This document shows, in pieces, positions 1 to 8,288 of a DNA stretch of 64,000 nt. The translations under genes and the position numbers were made by a program. A model generated the notes under the pieces. The model had not been told where the DNA came from and did no database searches. It saw only the letters and a list, made by a program, of their open reading frames with translations. This DNA is from Agarilytica rhodophyticola. Its GTDB lineage: Bacteria; Pseudomonadota; Gammaproteobacteria; Pseudomonadales; Cellvibrionaceae. How positions within the stretch are numbered: position 1 is the stretch's first letter; each line of letters opens with the position of its first letter. The stretch lies in NCBI RefSeq assembly GCF_002157225.2, contig NZ_CP020038.1, forward strand, positions 1,077,001 to 1,141,000. The letters run 5' to 3'.

Positions 1-1323
1 GCTGCCCCTGGTGTAGAAATCTTAGCAGCAGGCAGTGCCCAGCCAAATGCTCATGCTAGAAGTGGAAATTTTGCTGTATTAAGTGGTACTTCAATGGCGA
101 GCCCTCATGTTGCCGGTTTGTTCGCATTACTTAAACAAGCCCATCCTGATTGGTCTCCAGCTATGGCTCGCTCTGCAATCATGACCACCGCTCGCCAAAA
201 CTTGAGAAAAACTTTCCAAGATAGAGCTGCAGATCCTTTTGATATCGGTGCTGGTGCGGTTGTACCTAACAAAATGTTTGAGCCTGGCTTAGTATACGAT
301 GCAGGTTTACCTGACTACTTAGCCTTTACTTGCGAAAACAATGTAATGTTAACTAGCATTGAAGTTTGTGCCGCGCTAGAGTTTGCCGGTTATTCTAAAG
401 ATGCCAGTAACCTTAACCTACCATCGATTGCAGTAGCAGATCTTCTTGGCTATCAAATCGTTCGACGTACCGTAACCAGTGTTGCTAAAGGAACTAATAC
501 TTTCACTGCAAGTTTCGATGCACCTCAAGGTATTGAGATGCTAATCTGGCCTGACACTATCACGCTAAGAGAAGGTGAAAGTGCAGAATTCCAAGTACTT
601 TTCCAGGTGACTGAAGATGCTGTCATGAACGAATGGGCATTTGGTTCTATCCAATGGTCTTGGGATGACGGAGTGGTTCGCAGCCCAGCAGCTGTTCGCC
701 CTCTACTGCTAAGCACACCATCAAGCTTAGATGAGACTGGTACTGATGGCTCAGCTTCTTTTGACGCGTTAATTGGTTATGACGGCAGCTTTAATGTTGC
801 TATGAACGGTATGGTTGAAAGTGTTGTTAGCGCGAATGAAATTGAAGATGGAGGTAGGAATCAGTCTGATGTGTTTGTCATTCCAGAAGGTGTAACTCTT
901 GCTAGATTCTCCATGTTTGACTCTGAAGTTGGCGATGGCTCAACATCAGATGATATGGATATTCGTGTATTTGGCCCAGATACTGCCGGATTCCCTCTGC
1001 AAGGCAGTAGTGCTGGCGGCACTTCACAGGAATCTGTAGAAATTGCTAATCCTGCACCTGGCGTTTATATAGTCGTTGTCGATGACTTCGCAAGTGCTGA
1101 AGGCCCAACGACTTATGCTGTGCATAACTTCAATCTTACAGGTGGCGACAGTGGCGCAGCTACAGTTACCACTACCAACAGTGCAACTAGTGGAACATTT
1201 AATAATGTTAATATCTCCTGGTCTGACTTAACTCCAGGTAGCCGCTACTTAGGTATTATGACTTACAGCGACGGTGCAACACCACTTAACGGTTCCACTG
1301 AAGTGATGATTAACACCCAGTAA
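1..1323 (+). CDS. Secreted subtilisin-like serine protease (S8), C-terminal part
   Basis: The reading frame is open from base 1, so the gene begins upstream; 440 residues are visible. Near the start an AAPGVEI block is followed by GTSMASPHVAG, which carries the catalytic serine of S8 subtilases. The next stretch (HPDWSPA, SAIMTTA, then FDIGAGAV and PGLVYDAG) follows the arrangement seen in cucumisin-like subtilases. After it come an Fn3-like domain (about residues 135-230) and a pre-peptidase C-terminal (PPC) type beta-domain (about 285-380), usual in secreted proteases of marine gammaproteobacteria. The catalytic Asp and His and the signal peptide must lie outside the window. A strong terminator follows directly. 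Family assignment is secure; the substrate is unknown, probably extracellular protein used as nutrient. Confidence 0.93.
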   Translation, partial: AAPGVEILAAGSAQPNAHARSGNFAVLSGTSMASPHVAGLFALLKQAHPDWSPAMARSAIMTTARQNLRKTFQDRAADPFDIGAGAVVPNKMFEPGLVYDAGLPDYLAFTCENNVMLTSIEVCAALEFAGYSKDASNLNLPSIAVADLLGYQIVRRTVTSVAKGTNTFTASFDAPQGIEMLIWPDTITLREGESAEFQVLFQVTEDAVMNEWAFGSIQWSWDDGVVRSPAAVRPLLLSTPSSLDETGTDGSASFDALIGYDGSFNVAMNGMVESVVSANEIEDGGRNQSDVFVIPEGVTLARFSMFDSEVGDGSTSDDMDIRVFGPDTAGFPLQGSSAGGTSQESVEIANPAPGVYIVVVDDFASAEGPTTYAVHNFNLTGGDSGAATVTTTNSATSGTFNNVNISWSDLTPGSRYLGIMTYSDGATPLNGSTEVMINTQ

Positions 1324-1348
1324 TTTAGTATCAATATACTGAAATGAT

Positions 1349-1375
1349 AAAAGCCCGCATTATGCGGGCTTTTTT
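1349..1375 (+). terminator. Rho-independent terminator of the subtilase gene
   Basis: An 11-base stem (AAAAGCCCGCA / TGCGGGCTTTT) with a three-base loop ends in a run of T, 25 bases after the subtilase stop codon. The A-run on the left could also make it work for the opposite strand. Confidence 0.9.
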
Positions 1376-1435
1376 ATGAAGTGCTTTGCAAAGTAAGAAG
1401 GGCAGTTTTATCTACTTCCATGTTTGATATGAACC

Positions 1436-2071
1436 TTAGAAAGAAGAATAGATAAGCTCAAGCTGAAGTGCTTTAGATAAATCCACAGGCGTAATCATTT
1501 TTCTATTAATCGGCACTGTTCCACCTTCAATAGATTTGATTAACTTTTCATATTTGCCCCAATGTAACTCACCTAGTTTAACTAACTTCCCCATTCTCAA
1601 GCCAGTCGCGTCATTAAACGCTTTATAAATAAGTTCTGAACAGTAAATACTTTCATCATCCATCCTATACCTAATATCATATGGATGATTTAAATATTTT
1701 TGCGTTGCTCGGATAAACTTCGGAATATATTTTTGATACTTTGACTTCAGTCTAAAGACATCGATACTATTATTTCTTCCTCGCTCGATAAATACTGATA
1801 AATCAGTATCGTGCACACTCTCGATAGCTTCTCTTACTTTCCATCCTGTTGAAGTACTAATGACTATGCCAACATGGGAGTAAGGCGATCGCGTAGCACC
1901 TTCTATTGCATTTGCAATGTCCCCATTTGGTAATGATTGAAAGATTATGTCTCCTTGTAACGGTACATATTCATCACTGGCGAAACTGCCGATACAGTAT
2001 AAGGTATTGAAAGCCAAAGAAAATGTAAGTAATACTACTTTAAGCATACGTTCAGACTTTAAGACATTCAT
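1436..2071 (-). CDS. YiiX/YebB-like NlpC/P60-superfamily cysteine hydrolase
   Basis: A 211-residue exported protein with an N-terminal signal segment ending near SFASDEY. The family signature is visible: a GDIIFQS strand (residues 40-46), the catalytic histidine in YSHVGIV (His66), and the catalytic cysteine in YCSELIYKAF (Cys144). His-before-Cys order is the circularly permuted NlpC/P60 arrangement of the YiiX/DUF830 group. Members are thought to cleave amide or acyl bonds in the envelope; the substrate is not established. It points opposite to its neighbours and stands alone. Length is normal for the family. Confidence in the fold is high, in the function low. Confidence 0.82.
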   Translation of the reverse strand: MNVLKSERMLKVVLLTFSLAFNTLYCIGSFASDEYVPLQGDIIFQSLPNGDIANAIEGATRSPYSHVGIVISTSTGWKVREAIESVHDTDLSVFIERGRNNSIDVFRLKSKYQKYIPKFIRATQKYLNHPYDIRYRMDDESIYCSELIYKAFNDATGLRMGKLVKLGELHWGKYEKLIKSIEGGTVPINRKMITPVDLSKALQLELIYSSF

Positions 2072-2157
2072 ATAGTTATCTTATCCAATTCAGTCAATAT
2101 TATTGCTAGCTTACCATATGTTACTATTTATACTTTGTAATGTGAGTATTGGAGTCA

Positions 2158-2628
2158 ATGAGTAACAAGAGATTCACTATGGAAGATATTGATGATAGTT
2201 GGCTAAACCTTACCGAAAAATATGTAGAGAAACTTCATGCCAATGAAAATGTTTGGGCGAGCTTAACCTCTAATGAGGCGGAATTAGCCGCTCTTTGGAA
2301 ACTAGAAACGGATATGAATAATGGTGGGTTTATGCAGTTCTTTTGTAACTGGGGATTGGAGTGTTATGAAATTGCTGTGCGAGGCTTACAAAAAATAAAG
2401 GCCGAAAAGATGCGCGCTATTATAGAGGCCGAGTTTGCCATCGTTGATAGCACATATGAAATAAATAAAAATAGTATTAATAGTTATTCTGATATAGGTA
2501 AATTTATATCAGAACAAGATTTTAAACGCCTAGATGAGTTGGATGAGTGTTTTTGGCAATATCCTGAAAGTATCAGTGAGTTGGGCTTGCAATACTATAC
2601 TCGGTATTCCGATATTAACGGTGCTTAG
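2158..2628 (+). CDS. DUF4375 (DMP19-like) protein
   Basis: About 156 acidic residues. The segment EAELAALWKLETDMNNGGF followed by QFFCNWG matches the DUF4375 core, whose hallmark is an NNGGF-x-QFF block. DMP19 of Neisseria, a DNA-mimic protein, is the studied member; other members occur as immunity-type or accessory proteins, so function here is open. Start choice: ATG 2158 follows GGAG by only three bases; TTG 2149 and ATG 2179 are alternatives. Its stop codon overlaps the next gene's GTG by one base, so the two are translationally coupled. It opens a run of four AT-rich small genes unlike the flanking secreted-enzyme genes. Confidence 0.75.
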   Translation: MSNKRFTMEDIDDSWLNLTEKYVEKLHANENVWASLTSNEAELAALWKLETDMNNGGFMQFFCNWGLECYEIAVRGLQKIKAEKMRAIIEAEFAIVDSTYEINKNSINSYSDIGKFISEQDFKRLDELDECFWQYPESISELGLQYYTRYSDINGA

Positions 2629-3180
2629 TGAAAAATATGAAGATATATAACGAGTGCCTCAACGATTTAATGGATTATTTTATTTTGGCAGATATATATC
2701 ATTTATCTGAGTTCGCAGAAACTAATGAGCTCAGCGATAACCTTATGTGTGAATTTACGTCCAATCAGAGTGGCGATAAGGCGGTGAATGAAGGCATTAT
2801 TTTGCCTATATGTGGCATTGAAAACTACCCTTATATAGTTTGTTTTAATATGTCTGCTCCATCTATTTTTTTCTGCTTACAAAGGTGATATACAACATCA
2901 AAAAAATGGTTATATATTAAATGTATCTAGAGGAAAAGTGTATTTACTTACTATGCCTTTGTTACAGGCCTGGAGTAAAAATTTAGAGGACATCGAATCG
3001 AGTAGGCCATTTTTTGAATTAGAGAACGGCTGGTATGAGGTCTCCATTAACTGTGGTGAAACCTTACAAGAAAGTGGCTGGGAACCAACGATAGAGTTTA
3101 ATTTTAATTATAAAAGTGAGCGTCCTAGTTTTAATGCTAATTTAGAATACCGATATGCAGTACATTGCCGAGAATACTAG
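2628..3180 (+). pseudogene. Unknown protein interrupted by a frameshift in a T7 run
   Basis: Two abutting reading frames read as one protein of about 183 residues if one T is removed from the seven-T run at 2866-2872. The first frame ends FNMSAPSIF then FCLQR and stop; the other frame continues SAYKGDIQHQ through GWYEVSINCG to a stop at 3180 with no start-like gap. The upstream frame starts with GTG 2628, overlapping the DUF4375 stop. The joined protein is acidic, soluble, has no signal peptide, and matches no family I recognise. It could be a true broken gene, a homopolymer sequencing error, or slippage-dependent expression. Its setting between DUF4375 and HEAT-like genes suggests an accessory, possibly immunity-type, function. 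Confidence 0.6.
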
Positions 3181-3201
3181 TGCTAACTGGATCTTGATAA
3201 T

Positions 3202-3705
3202 ATGAATCTTAGCAAAGAAATACTAATGTGGGATGGGAAGTCTGCTGATAGTATAACGTATATTTTTAAAAAATATTCTAAAAAGTCTTTATTTGAAAAA
3301 GATTTAATAGACTTGATTTCTTCGGAAGATACCGACAAGGGGGCTTCTTGGCTATTAAAAAAATGGCTAGAGTCAGGTAATAATCTAGCGGAGAAGGACG
3401 TGAAAAATTTATGTGGTAAGTTGCTTGAATTACAGAACTGGGAAACAAAGCTTCATATCTTACAATCTTTACCCTATCTTGATTTTAATAAAAGTGAATG
3501 TTTGACTATATATGCTTTCTTAAAAAGTAGTTTAACAAACAGCAATAAATTTGTTAGAGCATGGACATACAATGGCTTCTATGAATTAGCAGCTCGCTTT
3601 CCTGAATATACTGAAGAAACAAAAAAATATTTCGATATGGCGATGAAAGATGAAGCAGCTTCAGTAAAAGCAAGAATTCGAAAGATACTTAAACGTGGGT
3701 TTTAG
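3202..3705 (+). CDS. HEAT-like helical repeat protein
   Basis: A 167-residue, lysine-rich, all-helical protein. Helix pairs spaced about 35 residues apart (LLKKWLESG, LHILQSLPYL, VRAWTYNGFYELAARFPEY, VKARIRKILKRGF) resemble HEAT/Armadillo repeats, the last two having the typical R-x-W and VKARIRKIL helices. No catalytic motif is seen and no signal peptide, so it is a cytoplasmic protein-binding scaffold by appearance. It follows the frameshifted gene by 21 bases and precedes the lipoprotein gene by 4 bases, so it is probably cotranscribed with both. Small HEAT proteins of this kind occur among immunity genes of polymorphic toxins, but no toxin is adjacent here, so that role is only a suggestion. 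Confidence 0.6.
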   Translation: MNLSKEILMWDGKSADSITYIFKKYSKKSLFEKDLIDLISSEDTDKGASWLLKKWLESGNNLAEKDVKNLCGKLLELQNWETKLHILQSLPYLDFNKSECLTIYAFLKSSLTNSNKFVRAWTYNGFYELAARFPEYTEETKKYFDMAMKDEAASVKARIRKILKRGF

Positions 3706-3709
3706 GTAT

Positions 3710-4498
3710 ATGAAGTTATTACACAAGATAGCTAAGTTTAGTTTTCTTTATCACTTCATCATAATTTTCTTTTACTTTTTTCTAAGCAGCTGTGTATTAT
3801 TTGATACTAGCCTGCCTGTTTTGGGTAAAATTGATGAGAGTCATTATACTGCACCAAAACAACAATTTAATTGTCCATTAACGGGTAATAAACTCTTAGG
3901 CTTAAATGACTTTCCAAACGTGATCGATGCTTTGCGTGTTGTTCACAAAGAAGATATTCCTCTCTCTCAGCGTTCACCTAGTGATACTCGGCTTACGAAA
4001 ATAGTGAAAGATGAAGTTATGCCAGCGGCCACAGTTAAATTTTACTACAAGTCAGGTACCTCAGTTGAAATTACCAGTGGCCGGCGTTTTCCTTCACATA
4101 GTGATGAGATAATACTTTATTCTGGTATGACAGGTGGCGTTGCCTGGCCCTTTTATACTCGTGAGTTGGAGTCATCTATGAAGCATATTATGAGTTTACA
4201 ACTGGTGCCTTGGCACCATGAAAAAGATGTGTACATGGGAATTAGTGCACTGGCTGCTTATAAAAGTGGACGGGGGCCTGATGCACAACTATGGCTTATT
4301 AATAATATTGCCAATAAAAATGTTCATCATCATATTATTATACGCCTACCTATCACTGACTACATTCCGGCAACTATAGATCCAAGAAATCTTCCTGCTA
4401 TCCGTGATGATATTGGTATACGTGTAGATTTACAGTCTGATCTTTTTAATGCCGCTAGTGCTTGGCTACGGCGATGTGAGTTTTCAAAGGAAATTTAA
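3710..4498 (+). CDS. Putative lipoprotein of unknown function
   Basis: From ATG 3710 the protein has 262 residues and begins with a strongly hydrophobic segment (FIIIFFYFFLSSC) ending in an LSSC lipobox, so it is predicted to be lipid-anchored in the envelope with Cys28 as residue +1. A GTG at 3695, 15 bases upstream, would overlap the previous gene and adds a charged, atypical start, so ATG is preferred. The mature part has no motif I recognise; it contains an STTSGR-like patch with HSDEIILYSG and a late VHHHIIIRL segment. It is the last gene of the AT-rich cluster starting at 2158. Confidence 0.65.
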   Translation: MKLLHKIAKFSFLYHFIIIFFYFFLSSCVLFDTSLPVLGKIDESHYTAPKQQFNCPLTGNKLLGLNDFPNVIDALRVVHKEDIPLSQRSPSDTRLTKIVKDEVMPAATVKFYYKSGTSVEITSGRRFPSHSDEIILYSGMTGGVAWPFYTRELESSMKHIMSLQLVPWHHEKDVYMGISALAAYKSGRGPDAQLWLINNIANKNVHHHIIIRLPITDYIPATIDPRNLPAIRDDIGIRVDLQSDLFNAASAWLRRCEFSKEI

Positions 4499-4529
4499 TT
4501 AACAAGACATTTTTGATACTTTAAAAATG

Positions 4530-4560
4530 AAAGGAGGGTGAATTATATTCACGCCCCTTA
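4530..4560. terminator. Imperfect hairpin between convergent genes
   Basis: AAGGAGGGTGAAT and ATTCACGCCCCTT form a 13-base stem with two mismatches and a three-base loop, between the convergent lipoprotein gene and the WPD-motif gene. A T-rich stretch lies beyond. Weak terminator candidate. Confidence 0.35.
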
Positions 4561-4618
4561 AGTGTTATTTCTTATTCTTTATTAGTCATTGTGTTTCTAT
4601 TATTTTGTCTATTTTCCA

Positions 4619-5329
4619 TTATTCTGTCTCTATTGGAGGACATGCCATAAAGCGCTCGTGACGGTCAGTATGGTAACTATATCTGCGCCCCTTTGCTTCT
4701 AGTATCATGCCATAACCACGAACATTTTTTTGCTTCTTTGCCCCTTTACTGTCCTGATAGTCTGGGCACCCTAAGTCTTGATCAGGCCATGTCACTGACT
4801 TTATCGAGATAACTTTAACCTTTTCGACAGACATTGACAGTCTTTTCGCTAGATCTTCCTTCACTGTATTAGAAATTACTTCGATTTGTAATTTTTGAGG
4901 TTTAACTTGAGGCTGGTTATGGACTTTTCTTGATTTAGTGCACACAAAAGCCCGTGTGCCGCCTATATGTACATTGTAATGAAGTCCCTGACTTTCCAAT
5001 TTTGCGTAGTAGCCGGGCACGACGACCTGAGGATAATTAATACCCGGTCTAGGACATCCAATGCTAGCGTCGGGCCATTGCTTTTCGGTAAAGCTAACAA
5101 CTTTGATATCGTCTGTCAGTCTATTCTCATCTTGCGACAGGTGTATTCTCAAGGCGTCAATAGCGCTTTTTTTCGCTTCTTCATAAGTCATGTCAGTACC
5201 TGCAAAAGATATACTCGACAAACATTGGGCCAAAAGTGCAAATGCTAAAAACATACGCTTTCCTAGCATTCCTTGCCACTGCAATAAATGATGAAATAGA
5301 TAACTTTGACTATTGTTACGACATTGCAT
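4619..5329 (-). CDS. Secreted protein with two WPD-x-GCP repeats
   Basis: A 236-residue exported protein; the hydrophobic segment MFLAFALLAQCLSSISFAG is a signal peptide. Start 5329 has an AGGA ten bases upstream but gives a long N-region; ATG 5269 is a plausible shorter start. The mature part has two copies of a cysteine-containing unit: QWPDASIGCPRPG then GYYAKLESQGLHYNVH and a C (about residues 79-130), and TWPDQDLGCPDY then GYGMILEAKGRRYSYH and a C (about 178-232). Each unit probably forms one disulfide. This W-P-D-x-x-x-G-C-P motif recurs in exported bacterial proteins of unknown role. It is transcribed alone, convergent with the lipoprotein gene. Confidence 0.7.
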   Translation of the reverse strand: MQCRNNSQSYLFHHLLQWQGMLGKRMFLAFALLAQCLSSISFAGTDMTYEEAKKSAIDALRIHLSQDENRLTDDIKVVSFTEKQWPDASIGCPRPGINYPQVVVPGYYAKLESQGLHYNVHIGGTRAFVCTKSRKVHNQPQVKPQKLQIEVISNTVKEDLAKRLSMSVEKVKVISIKSVTWPDQDLGCPDYQDSKGAKKQKNVRGYGMILEAKGRRYSYHTDRHERFMACPPIETE

Positions 5330-5401
5330 AGTTGATTATTCCTAGATTTGCCTAAAATTCTTTATTTTTGTTTGTTTGTGCTCACTAACAAAGGTGGTGT
5401 C

Positions 5402-5620
5402 ATGCTAGATATTGAAACGATTGGCATGCCCCAGACCGTAACAAGCAGTGTATTCATTTACACTTGCTTGCTTTTTAACAGCTATTATATAGACGACAAC
5501 TTTCTTCTTGGAATGGCCAATTGTGGAAATAACAAGACAGTGTTGATGATAAAGAGAGCGTTTATTTGCCAAATTGATAGCGGCAACAGGCCCAAGGTAC
5601 GAAAATGTGGGGTAAACTAG
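5402..5620 (+). CDS. Possible small protein (72 residues), doubtful
   Basis: ATG 5402 is preceded by AAAGGTGG with a four-base spacer, and the frame stops at 5618-5620 directly before a terminator-like hairpin, which together suggest a short transcription unit. The peptide starts MLDIETIG, which resembles the first motif of DnaQ-fold exonucleases (DIET-x-G), but the remainder does not follow that fold. It may be a relic or a chance frame. The rest of the 5330-5672 spacer shows nothing else. Confidence 0.22.
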   Translation: MLDIETIGMPQTVTSSVFIYTCLLFNSYYIDDNFLLGMANCGNNKTVLMIKRAFICQIDSGNRPKVRKCGVN

Positions 5621-5651
5621 CCCCTGGGATATTAGCTCAACGGGCTTTTTG
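5619..5651 (+). terminator. Short hairpin with T-run
   Basis: AGCCC (5619-5623) pairs with GGGCT (5642-5646), followed by TTTT. The stem is only five bases and the loop 18, so this is a weak terminator candidate; it lies just after the doubtful 72-residue frame and before the next gene's ribosome-binding site. Confidence 0.3.
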
Positions 5652-5672
5652 TTTGATATATAAGGAGAACCT

Positions 5673-6092
5673 GTGAACGCAGTGAATGAGGATTCTATCG
5701 AGTGTCTGGCGCAAAATGTTGAGGCCATTGATGAACTGCTGCTAAACGCTGAGCAGCAGCTAAAAAAAATAGGCCAGTATGAAGAGCTTGGTCTTGTAAG
5801 TGATGAGTCAGCGCCTGAATATTCGTTGTTAATGGATAGTTTTAATACCTTTAGCCCTATCGACCAGAAAATCGATATCTACCGAAATCGCTTTACCATG
5901 TGGAGTGAATTAGATATAACAGTCTACCAAAAATCTGAAGTGACACGATCTCTAGGACAGATAAAACGTTTAACATTAGTGACACGAAATATTTTGCGCA
6001 TATGCAGAAAAGTCTTAGGTTTTCCTGATCCAGAACGGGAACAGGAGGAATTGCAAATGCAGCTTATGATGATGGGCCAGCAGTTTAAATAA
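5673..6092 (+). CDS. Unknown helical cytoplasmic protein
   Basis: A 139-residue acidic protein starting with GTG 5673, supported by AAGGAG five bases upstream. The sequence is almost entirely helix-forming, with heptad-like leucines near the start (VEAIDELLLNAEQQLKKIG) and a glutamine/methionine-rich tail (REQEELQMQLMMMGQQFK), so a coiled-coil or helical-bundle protein is likely. There is no signal peptide, membrane segment or catalytic motif. I do not recognise the family. It precedes the LuxR-hydrolase gene by 200 bases on the same strand; that spacer contains A-rich imperfect repeats and an AAGACTC / GAGTCTT inverted pair (6225-6255), so a separate promoter for the next gene is likely. Confidence 0.62.
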   Translation: MNAVNEDSIECLAQNVEAIDELLLNAEQQLKKIGQYEELGLVSDESAPEYSLLMDSFNTFSPIDQKIDIYRNRFTMWSELDITVYQKSEVTRSLGQIKRLTLVTRNILRICRKVLGFPDPEREQEELQMQLMMMGQQFK

Positions 6093-6293
6093 GAGGCGTC
6101 TTTAAAACTACTACTTTGCTTACTTGGGAAGCGCGGTAGCACAATGCACGATAAGAGTTGGCGCAGGTCGCATATAAACTCATATAGAAATTAATTTAGA
6201 AATAAAAATAGAAATTAACGTAGAAAGACTCATAAGAAGTTTCACAAAGAGTCTTATAAATAGAGGGTACTGCAGAACGCATGGAGATAGTTC

Positions 6294-8096
6294 ATGGAGA
6301 AAGTTGAAGTCGAACTTGATTCGGCATCAATGATCAGTCTTATCTACGAAACGGCAGAGCATGTTGAGCTGTGGCCAAAGCTGCTTGAAACCTGCTCGCA
6401 GGATTTGCAGAAGCATCTAGAGCTTTACGATGACGGTAAGACTATGAGCTCCACTGAAGAGGAACTCAATATTCATGTTCAGCGTGCGCTGCGAATGAAT
6501 CTTCGCATTGACCAGATGCAAAGTGAGATTGGTACGACCAAAAACCTACTTGATTCTCTACCGATGGCAGTGATAACCGTCAGCGAAGACGCGCGAGTGG
6601 AAAACCTCAACCGCCTTGCAAGAAAGGTTGTGTCTGAATCGCAATTTCTAAGCCTTCACAACAACACTGTGGTCGCGGATAACCAAGCAAATACTAAAAA
6701 GTTACTGGATATTATTGCTTTCGCTTTAGGGAAAGAGAAGCCTCAAAGCCAACAGCGAACCCTCAAATTAGGTACAGGTAAAAACAGTGTTTCTATCTTT
6801 GCAGTAGAAACAGCAAATAAGCTTGAGGGGGACGGGGCGACCTTATGTACACTATTTGTGGTAACCAACTTTCTTTTAGACGATTCTTTAGTAACTCAAC
6901 TTTACGATATGTATCAGCTTACCCCAGCAGAAGCTAAAGTTGCACTCATGTTAACCAGTGGAGATTCACTAACCCAGATTGCTGATAATAATGGCGTTAG
7001 CCAAAATACGGTTCGCAACCAGCTGAAGTCTATTTTTGCGAAGACGAATACCAAACGCCAGCCTGAACTGGTAAGTTTAATTTGGTCTACTCCCACCGTG
7101 GTTGCCGATAAAAACCTGTTGTCTACGGGTGTTCACAAAAGTATTTCTATCGATGATGAGCAATATAAGTCCTTAGAGTTAAGAGACGGGCGAGCGTTAC
7201 GCTACTTTGAAGTAGGTGATCCACTGGGGAAGCCGGTACTTTATGTACATGAGATAGTGGTATGGGATTGGTGGAACCTTGTGGGTCTTGATAATATCGG
7301 ACGTCTTGGTATCAAGCTTATCGTTCCATGTCGCCCTGGTTTTAGCGGCTCGTCTGCAGATCCTCATGTCTCAATCGAATCTTGGGCGAAGGATGTGGAT
7401 GAACTTTTAACACATCTAGATTTACAGAGGTTTTATTTACTGGGGCATTCCTCTGGTGGCCCATACGCTGCGGGTATCGCCCATTTTTTAAAAGAGAAAT
7501 GCATTGCTTTGAGCTTAGTAAGTAGCATGGCTCCGATCATACATTTGTCTGATATTAAGTTTGTTAAACCACCAATGTCCCGTTTACTTATGGGCTTTGC
7601 TAAAAATACTCCGCGTATTTACCGCACTTTTTTTAATACAGTATTAAAAACAGCATTTGCCAACTCGCTTGATTATATTCAAATGTACGTACAAAACTGG
7701 TCCGAATATGACCGCAAGCTGGCAACCCAAAAAAATGTGCTCGATAGTATAACGCGCTGTTTCCGCCAGGCCGTTAAGTCTGATCCATTTGGTTTGATTA
7801 ATGAGTCTATTGTCTTAACCAAGCCTTGGGGCTTTGAATTACAAGAGCTTGCCGTGCCGACATACATATGGCGTGGGGAAGATGATCGAGCGGTGCCGCA
7901 AAACCTTGCCGAAAAATTATTTTCTATTCCCGGTCATCAAGCTCGTACTATACCAAGGGGCGGCCATCTTATTATCTACTATCATTGGCAGGGCATCATC
8001 GAGTCTATGATTCGTCAGCATCACTCTGTATCAAAGACGGGTGTCTTTCCTGCTGTATCAGTCTCAGAGACTGATAAGTTATCACTCACGATTTAA
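6294..8096 (+). CDS. LuxR-type HTH regulator fused to an alpha/beta hydrolase
   Basis: A 600-residue protein with three parts. Residues about 82-190 look PAS-like (LLDSLPMAVITVSEDARVENLN). Residues about 205-265 are a LuxR-family helix-turn-helix: LTPAEAKVALMLTSGDSLTQ, then IADNNGVSQNTVRNQLKSIF, with the usual T-P-A-E start and recognition helix. Residues about 295-585 are an alpha/beta hydrolase: the nucleophile elbow GHSSGG (Ser about 386), an EDDRAVP segment bearing the likely acid, and a late RGGHL carrying the likely histidine. No signal peptide, so cytoplasmic. A ligand-hydrolysing or ligand-sensing regulator is the natural reading; the ligand is unknown. It sits upstream of the beta-barrel operon, a possible target. 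Confidence 0.85.
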   Translation: MEKVEVELDSASMISLIYETAEHVELWPKLLETCSQDLQKHLELYDDGKTMSSTEEELNIHVQRALRMNLRIDQMQSEIGTTKNLLDSLPMAVITVSEDARVENLNRLARKVVSESQFLSLHNNTVVADNQANTKKLLDIIAFALGKEKPQSQQRTLKLGTGKNSVSIFAVETANKLEGDGATLCTLFVVTNFLLDDSLVTQLYDMYQLTPAEAKVALMLTSGDSLTQIADNNGVSQNTVRNQLKSIFAKTNTKRQPELVSLIWSTPTVVADKNLLSTGVHKSISIDDEQYKSLELRDGRALRYFEVGDPLGKPVLYVHEIVVWDWWNLVGLDNIGRLGIKLIVPCRPGFSGSSADPHVSIESWAKDVDELLTHLDLQRFYLLGHSSGGPYAAGIAHFLKEKCIALSLVSSMAPIIHLSDIKFVKPPMSRLLMGFAKNTPRIYRTFFNTVLKTAFANSLDYIQMYVQNWSEYDRKLATQKNVLDSITRCFRQAVKSDPFGLINESIVLTKPWGFELQELAVPTYIWRGEDDRAVPQNLAEKLFSIPGHQARTIPRGGHLIIYYHWQGIIESMIRQHHSVSKTGVFPAVSVSETDKLSLTI

Positions 8097-8111
8097 AGCC
8101 TGTGGCTTTTC
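8095..8111 (+). terminator. Small hairpin overlapping the stop codon
   Basis: AAAGCC-TGT-GGCTTT followed by TCT starts inside the stop codon of the LuxR-hydrolase gene. The stem is only six bases; a modest terminator candidate. Confidence 0.4.
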
Positions 8112-8288
8112 TAACTATCTCTTAATTCGAACAAGGCTATGGTAACGGTGATTTTGTAACCGTTTGTATCTGCTTTTAAACACTATAGTCCATTTGGGTC
8201 ATGCCTTAAAATTCGCCCTGCGATATATTGACTGCCATATACGGATTGTCCCTTTTTTTGATATAGATATTAACCATGAGACAGCATA

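Noticed and set aside
5405-5728. Long minus-strand frame across the spacer and the start of the 5673 gene
   Set aside because: It overlaps the well-supported plus-strand start and has no ribosome-binding site.
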